NCBI GenBank assembly: GCA_016716005.1 | Contig: JADJXE010000001.1 | Span: 1-64,000, forward strand | Reading direction: 5' to 3' | DNA length: 64,000 bases | Origin: Acidimicrobiales bacterium | Lineage (GTDB): Bacteria > Actinomycetota > Acidimicrobiia > Acidimicrobiales > JADJXE01 | Shown: positions 43,894 through 51,554 of the stretch, in pieces | Layout: each line of letters opens with the position of its first letter | Numbering within the stretch: the first letter of the stretch is position 1 | Program-made: the position numbers and the translations under genes | The notes under the pieces: model-generated | What the model saw: only the letters and a program-made list of their open reading frames with translations | What the model was told of the DNA's origin: nothing | Database searches by the model: none

Positions 43894-44027
43894 GGGCGCC
43901 TCCCTGACGGCCGTCGGTGGCCCCATGCTAGGGAGCCCGGCCGCCGCCGCCCGACGCTCGTCAGGGGGCGCGGGAGGGTGACCGCAGGGCGCACCCGAGG
44001 CCACCGGCATCGGGTGCCGGTGCGGGA

Positions 44028-45164
44028 TCACCCACGTGCTGCCCCCGCGCGGAGCTGCCGGTGGGCCTCGCGTGCGGTGATCGCGACCAGGGCGAGGGCG
44101 ACGGCCGTGAGGACGACCGCGGCGGCGAGGTGCCGGCCTCCGACCGCGACGAAGGCCACGATCGCGACCGCGCCCACCGCCCGCTCGACGAGCAGGGTGT
44201 GGGTGGCCCGGGCGTTGCCCAGCACGAACCCGACCAGGAACAGCGCGAGCCCGCCGGCGATCGCGGCGCGACCGAAGGCGTCGAGCGGATCGGTGGGGTG
44301 CAGCAGCGCCTCCTCCACCCCGACGGCGAAGACGATCACACCGGTGACGATCGGGAGGTGCCCGAAGGTGTAGAGGTCGCGGGCCAGGTGGGCCCGCTGG
44401 CGGTGGTCGGGCGTCGCAGCGAGACGCCGTTCGGTCGCCTTGCTCACCCAGCCGAAGTAGGCCCACCACAGCGTGGCGACGACGGCGAAGCCGGCCACCG
44501 TGGTGGCCGTCCGCGCCGGCGAGGGGTCGAGGTCGCTCAGGGCGGCACCGGCAGCGATGACGGACTCACCGAGGGCGATGATCACGATGAGCGCGTGGCG
44601 CTCGGCGAAGTGGGCGGGGGAGACCCGGAACTCGCCCCGCCCGGCGTTGAGGGCGCTGACGACGTCGACGGCGACGGCCGCGAGCCAGACCCACGGTCGG
44701 ACGCTCCCGGGGGCGGCGCCCCCGACGAGGACCAGGACCGGGGAGATCACCGCGATCGGCAGGAACGTGCGGAGCGCGGCCTGGTGGGCGCGATCGTGGC
44801 GGAGGCCGGCCCAGTACAGGGCGAGCCCGGCGAGGCGGACCGCGACGTACGGGACGGCGAAGCGCAGCCCGGTGTCGCCGAACGCGGCCGGGATGGCCGC
44901 GGCGGCGAGCAGGGCGACGCCTGTGACGCCCAGCACGGCGAGCTGGACGGGCCGCCGGTCGAGGTCGATGGCGTTGCCGGCCCACGTGTACTGCGACCAG
45001 GCCCACCAGACGAGCCAGGCCAGGAGGGCGGCGTGGGCCCATCCCGAGGCGCTGTGGTCCGCGTGGAGGGCCGAAGCCAGCTGGGTGATGGCGAAGACGA
45101 AGACGAGGTCGAAGAACAGCTCGAGGTACGAGGTGCGCTTCGTGTCGTGATCGGTGTCGCTCAT
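44028..45164 (-). CDS. Low temperature requirement protein A (LtrA) family
   Basis: 378 residues from ATG 45164 (GAGGG upstream). It opens with YLELFFDLVFVFAITQLASAL, the LtrA family signature. About eleven membrane segments follow, with HALIVIIALGESVIAAGAAL near the middle, another conserved block. Function unknown beyond the original Listeria cold-growth link. It begins 9 nt after the stop of the F420-reductase-like gene, so it is in the same operon. Confidence 0.9.
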   Translation of the reverse strand: MSDTDHDTKRTSYLELFFDLVFVFAITQLASALHADHSASGWAHAALLAWLVWWAWSQYTWAGNAIDLDRRPVQLAVLGVTGVALLAAAAIPAAFGDTGLRFAVPYVAVRLAGLALYWAGLRHDRAHQAALRTFLPIAVISPVLVLVGGAAPGSVRPWVWLAAVAVDVVSALNAGRGEFRVSPAHFAERHALIVIIALGESVIAAGAALSDLDPSPARTATTVAGFAVVATLWWAYFGWVSKATERRLAATPDHRQRAHLARDLYTFGHLPIVTGVIVFAVGVEEALLHPTDPLDAFGRAAIAGGLALFLVGFVLGNARATHTLLVERAVGAVAIVAFVAVGGRHLAAAVVLTAVALALVAITAREAHRQLRAGAARG

Positions 45165-45173
45165 GGCCGGCCC

Positions 45174-45782
45174 TCACCGCCGCAGCAGCGCGAAGGCGAT
45201 GTCGGGTCCGTGCGCGAGCGAGTACGCCAGGCGGATCCAGATCGTGGCGAGGTGCTCGAGATCGCTCGACGCGCCCAGCGGCCCGGCGTCGACCGGGTCG
45301 AACCCGAGCTGCTCCGCCAGTGCCATCGCGACCTGCTTGGCCTCGGCGTCGTCGCCGGTGACGAGCATGACCGGGGTGCCCCCGGGGTAGGCGGGGTCGG
45401 CCAGGTTCCCCGATCCCGTGGTGTTGAACGCCTTGACCACCCGCCCGCTGCCCGTCCAGCGGGCCACGAGCTCGGCGCCCGACAGCTCGGGGTGCCGGTC
45501 GAGGTCGCGGGCACCGGCGGCGAGCGGGTTGGTGGCGTCGATGACGACGGCGTGGCCGACGTCGAGACCGGGGAGCACGGTGCTCGCCGCGTCCCAGGGC
45601 AGCGCGACCACGACGACGTCGGCGCCGACCACGGCCCGGTCGACCGTGGCCACGGCGCCGAGGGCCTCGTGCCGGGGCTCGGCGGGGTCGCGCACCCCGT
45701 ACACGACGTCGTGGCCGGCGGACCGGGCGCGCCGGCCCAGGGTGGCGCCCACCCGGCCGGCGCCGATGACGGCGATGCGCAT
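45174..45782 (-). CDS. NADPH-dependent F420 reductase-like / NAD(P)-binding protein
   Basis: 202 residues from ATG 45782. It has a Rossmann start, MRIAVIGAGRVGATLGRRARSAGHDVVYG, the NADPH site of Fno-type proteins. The middle ADVVVVALPWDAASTVLPGL and VIDATNPLA match the family, with VKAFNTTGSGNLADP near residue 118. It may reduce F420 with NADPH or be a related NAD(P) enzyme. F420 supply would serve the LLM oxidoreductase at 1543-2574 (inference). Confidence 0.85.
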   Translation of the reverse strand: MRIAVIGAGRVGATLGRRARSAGHDVVYGVRDPAEPRHEALGAVATVDRAVVGADVVVVALPWDAASTVLPGLDVGHAVVIDATNPLAAGARDLDRHPELSGAELVARWTGSGRVVKAFNTTGSGNLADPAYPGGTPVMLVTGDDAEAKQVAMALAEQLGFDPVDAGPLGASSDLEHLATIWIRLAYSLAHGPDIAFALLRR

Positions 45783-45878
45783 CGGGTTCTCCCCTCAGGT
45801 CAGACGCCGAGGGCGTCGATCGCTGCGGACACGGGGGCTCCGCGTGCTCGTGAGCAGGTGCGGAAACCCCCCATAACC

Positions 45879-45897
45879 ATACACTACTGGATTGTAT
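45879..45897. promoter_or_regulatory. Inverted repeat ATACA-N9-TGTAT in an AT-rich spacer
   Basis: It lies between the divergent F420-reductase-like (minus, 45782) and TetR (plus, 45912) genes, in one of the few AT-rich patches of the window. It is the likely binding site of the TetR protein, controlling itself and the LtrA operon. Position-based inference. Confidence 0.45.
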
Positions 45898-45911
45898 TGT
45901 TCACCGGTACG

Positions 45912-46577
45912 ATGGTGGCCGTGGGCGAACCCGCTCGTGGACGGCCTCGCGACACCGACATCGACGCCCGGGTGCTCGACGTCGCTCGGCGGCACCTGGC
46001 CCGACACGGCTACGAGGCCATGTCGCTCGTCGCCGTGGCCGAGGAGGCGGGCACGACCCGCCAGGCGCTCTACCGGCGGTGGCCCACCAAGGCCGATCTG
46101 GCCACCGCGGCGATCGCCGCGATGGCGCGTGCCGCCGCCCCTGAGCCCACCGACGACCCCTTCGCCGACCTGGTGCGCGAGCTCGAGGCCTTCCGCCACG
46201 GGATCAGCCGCCCCGACGGCCTGGCCATGGTGGGCACCATGTTCGTGGGGTCGACCGATCCGCAGCTGGTGGCCTTCTACCGGGAGCGAGTGGTGGCGCC
46301 GCGCCGTGCGCGCCTCGGCGCGGCGCTGGAACGGGCCCTCGATGCCGGCCTGCTCGACGCCGGTGCCGACGTCGACACGGCGCTCAACACCCTCACGGGG
46401 AGCTGGTACGCGCGCGCCCTCGCCGGCGACGACCCGCCCGCTCGCTGGGCGGAGCGGGTGGCCACGCTCGTCTGGCGCGGCCTCGGTGGGCGCCCGCCGA
46501 CGGCGGCGGGCACGCCCGGAGCCCGGCCGGGCGCCGGTGAGGGCCGCGCCCGACGCCCGGCCCGCGGGGGCCGCTAG
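45912..46577 (+). CDS. TetR/AcrR family transcriptional regulator
   Basis: 221 residues from ATG 45912; GTG 45921 (VGEPARGRPRDT) is an alternative because TACGAT lies 7 nt before it. Helix-turn-helix: MSLVAVAEEAGTTRQALYRRWPTKADLATAAI (about residues 36-67). The C-terminal domain is helical with an Arg/Gly/Pro-rich tail. It is divergent from the F420-reductase-like/LtrA pair, which it probably represses. Its TAG stop shares the CTAG with the convergent SGNH gene stop. Confidence 0.9.
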   Translation: MVAVGEPARGRPRDTDIDARVLDVARRHLARHGYEAMSLVAVAEEAGTTRQALYRRWPTKADLATAAIAAMARAAAPEPTDDPFADLVRELEAFRHGISRPDGLAMVGTMFVGSTDPQLVAFYRERVVAPRRARLGAALERALDAGLLDAGADVDTALNTLTGSWYARALAGDDPPARWAERVATLVWRGLGGRPPTAAGTPGARPGAGEGRARRPARGGR

Positions 46578-47722
46578 CTCGACCCGAAGGGGCCGCCGGG
46601 GCCGAAGGCCAGGGCGGCGAAGCGCTCGCCGATCCGCCGGTAGCCGGCGGGGTTGGGGTGGAGGCGGTCGTACAGGTCGGCCTCGTCCTCGCGCCCGAAC
46701 AGCCCGAGGCCGTCGAGGGCGTACAGGTTCGAGTCGCCTGCCCCCTGTCGCCTGAGGACGGTCGCCGTGATCGACTCGCGCACGAGGCGGCCGGTGAGTG
46801 CGGTGAGGGCGATGGCCTCGGGGACGTCGACCGTGGCGAAGGTGCCGTCGTGGCGCGGCACGGTCGGGCCCGGCCGATCCTCGACGAGGGGACACCACAC
46901 GGGGGAGACGACCAGGAGCGGGGTGGTCGGGTGGCCCTCGCGCACCGTGTCGAGGAAGCCGTCCAGGGCCGGTCCGAACGTGCGGGCGGACATCGACGCG
47001 GCGTTGAGCAGGTTGATGCCGACCTTGAGGCTGATCAGGTCGGCGGGCGTGTCGCGGATGGTGCGGGCCACGAAGGCGTCGAGGTGGCACTGGCCGGCGA
47101 ACCCGAGGTTCGTCACCTCCACGCCGGCGGCCGTGGCCGCGATGAAGGGCCAGCTGGCGCTGGGCCGGTCGACGTCGAGGCAGTGGCTGATCGAGCTCCC
47201 GTAGTGGAGCCACGTACGCGACCGGTGGCCAGCTGGCGTGACGGTCGCCCCGTCGGCCACCCGCAGCTCGACCAGATCGACGCTGGCGTCGGTGGGCAGC
47301 CAGATCTCGCAGTCCTTCTCGCCGCCGCCGAGGCCCTCGAACCGCACGGTCGCCACGCCACCGGCGTCGAAGCCGACGACGTCGCGCCGCATCGGCTCGA
47401 TGTGGATCACCGACGGGTCCGGGGCGCGGGCGAGCGACCGCACGGTGCCGTCGACGACGAGCTCGAACGCCGGCGCCACGAAGGGCCGGCCGGACAGGTG
47501 CACGGCCGTGGCGTGGGCGTCGAGCTCGAGCCACGGAGAGCTGGTGCGCAGGGCGACCCGGACCCCGGACGACATGGCCACGGTCGCCTCCATCATGAGG
47601 TCCGGGATCTGCGGGCGGGTCCACCGAGGCAGCCGGCGCGGCGTGACGCCCTCGCCGGCCCGGTCGAGGTCGAGCGCCCCCCGGATCTCCACCGGGCCCT
47701 GATCGAGTGCCAGCCGCTGCAT
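46574..47722 (-). CDS. SGNH/GDSL hydrolase family protein with N-terminal domain
   Basis: 382 residues from ATG 47722 (GAGG upstream). The first 160 residues are a beta-sandwich-like domain of the kind found before esterase domains. Block I is LHYGSSISHC, with the serine near residue 176; SLKVGINLLNAAS is near block III, and the catalytic D-x-x-H is in YDRLHPNPAGYRRIG. No secretion signal is apparent. It likely deacylates a sugar or lipid ester. Convergent with the TetR gene. Confidence 0.85.
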   Translation of the reverse strand: MQRLALDQGPVEIRGALDLDRAGEGVTPRRLPRWTRPQIPDLMMEATVAMSSGVRVALRTSSPWLELDAHATAVHLSGRPFVAPAFELVVDGTVRSLARAPDPSVIHIEPMRRDVVGFDAGGVATVRFEGLGGGEKDCEIWLPTDASVDLVELRVADGATVTPAGHRSRTWLHYGSSISHCLDVDRPSASWPFIAATAAGVEVTNLGFAGQCHLDAFVARTIRDTPADLISLKVGINLLNAASMSARTFGPALDGFLDTVREGHPTTPLLVVSPVWCPLVEDRPGPTVPRHDGTFATVDVPEAIALTALTGRLVRESITATVLRRQGAGDSNLYALDGLGLFGREDEADLYDRLHPNPAGYRRIGERFAALAFGPGGPFGSS

Positions 47723-47826
47723 CGAGGCCTCCCCCGCAGCGCATGCTAGGGGCCTCGGCCCGAGGCGGCGGCCGGCCGGAGCGCCGGGCCGGGGTGGCGG
47801 CCGGGATGGTGGCGGCCACCGGCGCC

Positions 47827-47832
47827 TACGCT
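47827..47832 (+). promoter_or_regulatory. Leaderless-type -10 element (TACGCT)
   Basis: TACGCT lies 6 nt before the GTG start at 47839, supporting that start over upstream in-frame ATG codons. Confidence 0.4.
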
Positions 47833-47838
47833 CCCGCT

Positions 47839-48357
47839 GTGGCGTTCGATCCGGATCTGGGAACGGCGTTCGGCTTCGACGCCGACGATCTGGCGGCGAA
47901 CATCGCCGGGCGGCTCTCGCCCGACCAGGAGCAGCTGGCCGCCCGCACGGTGGAGGTGTACGGGCGACAGCGCCGGCGGTCGTGGGTGCTGCTGGCCGTG
48001 GTGTTCGCGGTGGCGGTCGTCGCGCTGGTCGTGGGCATCGCGGTCTCCCCGGGCGGGGGCGTGGCCACGGCCGCGGTGGCCGGAGTGGCCCTGGCCTGGA
48101 TCGCGTCGATCGTCCTGTACTTCATGCGGCGCGGCCGCCGCACGATCGACGCGTACCGCTCGCCCCGCCTCCGCGTCGCCCACGGGGTGCTCGCGCTGTC
48201 GCCCACGATGTCGGACTCGTGGGTGGCCGAGCTGGGTGACGTGACGCTGCCGCTCGACGGGATCCGGGCCCTGGCGTTGGAGCACGACGCGACGTATCGC
48301 GCGTACTACATCGACTCGCCCGACGGCGGCATCACGCTCTCGATCGAGAGGCTCTGA
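47839..48357 (+). CDS. Hypothetical membrane protein (172 aa)
   Basis: GTG 47839 is chosen because TACGCT lies 6 nt upstream; the open frame continues further. The order is an acidic cytoplasmic start (FDPDLGTAFGFDADDLAANI), two membrane helices (WVLLAVVFAVAVVALVVGIAV and ATAAVAGVALAWIASIVLYFM), then a basic stretch and a soluble C-terminal domain of about 75 residues. I do not recognise the family. It is 3 nt upstream of the haloalkane dehalogenase gene, so they are likely co-transcribed. Confidence 0.7.
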   Translation: MAFDPDLGTAFGFDADDLAANIAGRLSPDQEQLAARTVEVYGRQRRRSWVLLAVVFAVAVVALVVGIAVSPGGGVATAAVAGVALAWIASIVLYFMRRGRRTIDAYRSPRLRVAHGVLALSPTMSDSWVAELGDVTLPLDGIRALALEHDATYRAYYIDSPDGGITLSIERL

Positions 48358-48360
48358 GCC

Positions 48361-49272
48361 GTGGACGTCGCCCGCACCCCCGACGACCGGTTCGCCGACC
48401 TCGACTGGCCGTGGGCCCCCCGGTACCTGACGCAGCCCGGCGGGCTCCGCCAGCACTACGTCGACGAACGCCCGGCCGGCCCCGAGCGGGGCACCTTCCT
48501 GCTGCTCCACGGGGAGCCCACCTGGGCCTACCTCTATCGCGACTGGATCGCACCCCTCGTCGCCCTCGGCTTCCGGGTGGTGGCCCCCGACCATCTCGGG
48601 TTCGGGCGGTCCGACAAGCCCACCGAGGACTCCTGGTACACCATCGCCGGCCACCGTGGCGCGCTCCGCCGGCTCGTCGAGCACCTCGATCTGCGGCGGA
48701 TCCACCTGGTGGTGCAGGACTGGGGCGGCCCCATCGGGCTGTGCGCCGCCGTCGAGCAGCCCGAGCGCTACGCCCGGCTCTTCATCCTCAACACGTGGCT
48801 GCACCGCGACGACTTCGAGTACGGCGACGGGATCCGCTGGTGGCGGCAGGCGGCCCTCGACCCCGGGCAGCTCGGGGGCGACATGCCGACCGGCGGCGTG
48901 GTCGCCGGAGCGTTGCAGCGGCCCGGCCACGACGTCGACGCCGTCCGACGGGCCTTCGACGCCCCGTTCGTCGACGCCGCGGCCAAGGCGGGGGCCCGGC
49001 GGTTCCCGTTCTGCCTCCCGTTCGCCCAGCCCGAGCTGGGCGATGCCCGAGCCCAGGCGGCGGCCCGGGCCGCGCTCCAGCGATGGACCGCCGTGCCGAT
49101 CCACGTCGCGTTCGGCGACGCCGACCAGGTCTTCACCTGGGCCTGGGCCGAGCAGTGGGCCGCGGAGCTGCCGGGCGCCACCCTCGACCGCATCGAGGGC
49201 GCGGGCCACTTCGTGCAGATCGACGCGCCCGACGACTGCCTCGCGGTCATCACGCGTCGCCTCGGCGGGTGA
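48361..49272 (+). CDS. Haloalkane dehalogenase (HLD-I type)
   Basis: 303 residues from GTG 48361. HGEPTW (residues 50-55) and nucleophile Asp120 in VVQDWGGPIG match haloalkane dehalogenases, including the halide-stabilising Trp121. The general base is His283 in GAGHFVQ; the acid is probably Asp255. The HGEPTW plus D-W-G-G pattern fits subfamily I, as in DhlA-like enzymes. It converts haloalkanes to alcohols in the cytoplasm. An epoxide hydrolase is the main alternative, but the Trp after the nucleophile favours dehalogenase. Confidence 0.85.
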   Translation: MDVARTPDDRFADLDWPWAPRYLTQPGGLRQHYVDERPAGPERGTFLLLHGEPTWAYLYRDWIAPLVALGFRVVAPDHLGFGRSDKPTEDSWYTIAGHRGALRRLVEHLDLRRIHLVVQDWGGPIGLCAAVEQPERYARLFILNTWLHRDDFEYGDGIRWWRQAALDPGQLGGDMPTGGVVAGALQRPGHDVDAVRRAFDAPFVDAAAKAGARRFPFCLPFAQPELGDARAQAAARAALQRWTAVPIHVAFGDADQVFTWAWAEQWAAELPGATLDRIEGAGHFVQIDAPDDCLAVITRRLGG

Positions 49273-49313
49273 CCGCCCGGGGTCGGGGCCGCCGTGCGCC
49301 GGAGGGGAAGAGG

Positions 49314-49862
49314 ATGAAGGAGTTCCACGACGTCGACGAGCTCGTCGACCACCTGCGAGCGCTGGGTGGCACCCCCTCGGTGGAGACGGGGGCGTTCTCG
49401 GAGCTCGATCACGGGCTGCAGTGCGCGGCTCTCCTCCAGCGTGACCATCCGGACGACGTCGAGCTGCAGGTGGCCGGGCTGGTGCACGACCTCGCCCACC
49501 CCTGGGACGGGCCCGGTCAGCCGCGGCACGGCGCCATCGGGGCGGCAGCGGTGCGCCCCGTCCTCGGTGATCGCGTGGCCGCGCTGGTCGCCGGGCACGT
49601 GACCGCCAAGCGGTACCTCGTCACCGTCGATCCGGGCTATCGCTCGATGCTGTCGAGTGACAGCATCGCCACCCTCGCGGCCCAGGGCGGCGGTCTGAGC
49701 CCCGGCGAGGTCGAGGCGTTCCGGGCGCAGCCCGGCTGGGAGGCCGCGGTGCAGCTCCGCCGGGCTGACGACGGGGCCAAGGTCGCGGGCGCCGACGTCC
49801 CCGGCCTCGACCACTGGATCGACGCGATCCGGGCCGTGGCCGGCACCCGGGGCCACCGCTGA
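49314..49862 (+). CDS. HD domain protein resembling PhnZ mixed-valent di-iron oxygenases
   Basis: 182 residues from ATG 49314 (GGAGG region upstream). Metal motif HD in VAGLVHDLAH. Later, VAGHVTAKRYLVTVDPGYRSMLSSDSIATLAAQGG corresponds to the HVxAKRYL block of PhnZ, the organophosphonate dioxygenase. A His in RHGAIGAAAV is also in place. No PhnY partner or other phosphonate gene is nearby. The function may be oxidative cleavage of a phosphonate or a related inositol-type oxygenation. It is 41 nt after the dehalogenase. Confidence 0.75.
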   Translation: MKEFHDVDELVDHLRALGGTPSVETGAFSELDHGLQCAALLQRDHPDDVELQVAGLVHDLAHPWDGPGQPRHGAIGAAAVRPVLGDRVAALVAGHVTAKRYLVTVDPGYRSMLSSDSIATLAAQGGGLSPGEVEAFRAQPGWEAAVQLRRADDGAKVAGADVPGLDHWIDAIRAVAGTRGHR

Positions 49863-49880
49863 CCACCGGGCGGCCGGTCA
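49860..49880. terminator. Short inverted repeat spanning both convergent stop codons
   Basis: TGACC...GGTCA, where TGA ends the HD gene and TCA is the complement of the MOSC stop. It could form a small bidirectional hairpin. Weak. Confidence 0.25.
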
Positions 49881-50429
49881 GAGCCTGGCGATGGCGTCGC
49901 CCCGGTGCAGCCTCCCGGGCTGCACGACCTTCGCGTTGAGGCCGCGCAGGCGGAGCTGGCGCCCGACGTCGGAGTTCACGAAGCGGAGGGCGTCGGGACC
50001 GAACCGGGCCGCGAACTTGGCGCAGCCTCGGTGCGGCTCGGCCGTGACCTCGATGACGGCCGAGCCCAGGCGCAGCCTGGTGCCCGCCGGCAGGTTCGCC
50101 TCGCTGAGGTCGAGATCGACGTAGAGCTGGTCGCCGGCCAGCGCCCACCGGTGGGGCTCGGGGGCGAGGAGGGCGATCACCCGGGCGTTCATGACGTTGA
50201 GCTGCATGTCGGGGTGAGCGGCACCGTCGGCGGTGCGAGTGCTTCCCCGCTCGAGCCAGGAGTCGCCGACCAGGCCGGTGTCGAGCCGGAGCTCGCCCTC
50301 GGAGATGACCTCCCGCTCGTCGACCGCAGGTCGGCGGACGATGAGCTCGACGGTCCCGACGCTGCGAGGCGATCGGCGGATCTGCTCGAGGCCGGCCTCG
50401 AGCTCGGTGGTCGATCGGTGGGTGGCCAC
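49878..50429 (-). CDS. MOSC domain-containing protein
   Basis: 183 residues from GTG 50429. The MOSC core is LNVMNARVIALL, then the near-invariant AEPHRGCAKFAARFGPDAL with the reactive Cys, and LRLRGLNAKVVQPGRLHRGDAI at the end. MOSC domains carry sulfur or bind molybdenum cofactor. Stand-alone forms of this type are found in many actinobacteria with unknown partners. It is 28 nt after the aldo/keto reductase gene in the same direction. Confidence 0.88.
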   Translation of the reverse strand: MATHRSTTELEAGLEQIRRSPRSVGTVELIVRRPAVDEREVISEGELRLDTGLVGDSWLERGSTRTADGAAHPDMQLNVMNARVIALLAPEPHRWALAGDQLYVDLDLSEANLPAGTRLRLGSAVIEVTAEPHRGCAKFAARFGPDALRFVNSDVGRQLRLRGLNAKVVQPGRLHRGDAIARL

Positions 50430-50457
50430 GATGCCCAGTGTCGCCCGCCGGAGCCGG

Positions 50458-51462
50458 TCAGCGCCCGCCGCGCTCGCTGTCGAGCGACGCCATCTGGTGG
50501 GCGTCGTAGCGGTCGCCGGCGGCTGCGCCGGGCGGCACGGCCCGCTCGATGGCGTCGAGGTCGCCGGGCGTCAGCTGCACGTCGAGCGCGCCGAGGGCCT
50601 CGGCGAGGCGTTCGCGGCGGCGGGCACCCACCAGGGGGACGATGTCGGCGCCGCGTGACAGCGCCCACGCGATCGATACCTGGGCGACGGTGACCCCCCG
50701 CTCGCCGGCGACCGATCGGAGCGACTCGACCAGCGCCAGGTTCCGGTCGAGGTTCTGGCCGAGGAAGCGGGGGCTCCGCGCCCGGAAGTCGCCGGGTGTC
50801 ACCGCTCGGTCGTTCGACCAGTGGCCGCTGAGGAGGCCCCGCGAGAGCACGCCGTAGGCGGTCACGCCCACGCCGAGCCGGCGACACGCGGGCAGGATGT
50901 CGGCTTCGATGCCCCGCGACAGGAGCGAGTACTCGATCTGCACGTCGGAGACGGGGTGCACGGCGTGGGCGCGGCGCAGGGTGTCCGGGCCGACCTCCGA
51001 CAGGCCGACGTGGCGGACGTGCCCGGCCTCCACCAATTCGCTGATCGCCCCCACCGTGTCCTCGATCGGCACCTGCGGGTCGACCCGGGCCGGCCGGTAC
51101 ACGTCGACATGGTCGGTGCCCAGGCGGCGGAGCGTGTAGGCGAGGAAGCTCTTCACCGCCGCCGGCCGGGCGTCGAGCCCGCCGAACCCACCGCCCGGGT
51201 CGCGCAGGACCCCGAACTTGACGCTCAGCACCACCTGCTCCCGATCGCGGCCTCGCAGCGCCTCGCGGAGCAGCAGCTCGTTGTGGCCCATGCCGTAGAA
51301 GTCGCCGGTGTCGAGCAGCGTGATGCCGGCGTCGAGCGCGGCGCGCACGGTGGCGATGCTCTCGGCCTCGTCGGCCGGTCCGTACAGGTCGGACATCCCC
51401 ATGCAGCCCAGGCCGATGGCCGACACCTCCGGGCCGGACGACCCGAGCCGGCGAGCGATCAC
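50458..51462 (-). CDS. Aldo/keto reductase
   Basis: 334 residues from GTG 51462 (GGGGAGG upstream). TIM barrel with catalytic Asp and Tyr in LLDTGDFYG and Lys in SVKFG. The usual His (..LHRVDP) is Ala here (YRPARVDPQVPI), a substitution found in one AKR subgroup. The NADPH-binding end reads IVPLVGARRRERLAEALGAL. It reduces or oxidises aldehydes and ketones. It is upstream of, and probably co-transcribed with, the MOSC gene. Confidence 0.9.
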   Translation of the reverse strand: MIARRLGSSGPEVSAIGLGCMGMSDLYGPADEAESIATVRAALDAGITLLDTGDFYGMGHNELLLREALRGRDREQVVLSVKFGVLRDPGGGFGGLDARPAAVKSFLAYTLRRLGTDHVDVYRPARVDPQVPIEDTVGAISELVEAGHVRHVGLSEVGPDTLRRAHAVHPVSDVQIEYSLLSRGIEADILPACRRLGVGVTAYGVLSRGLLSGHWSNDRAVTPGDFRARSPRFLGQNLDRNLALVESLRSVAGERGVTVAQVSIAWALSRGADIVPLVGARRRERLAEALGALDVQLTPGDLDAIERAVPPGAAAGDRYDAHQMASLDSERGGR

Positions 51463-51554
51463 GGCGACCTCCCCTTCGTCGACCGCACCAGCATCGCCCG
51501 TTCGCGCGAGGCTTGGCGTGCGGTCGGTGGACCGCAGGGGATCGCGGGGGTCTC

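Noticed and set aside
44061..45911. Long upstream extension of the TetR frame at 45912
   Set aside because: It lies antisense to LtrA and the F420-reductase-like gene, and the TetR domain begins only at about 45912.
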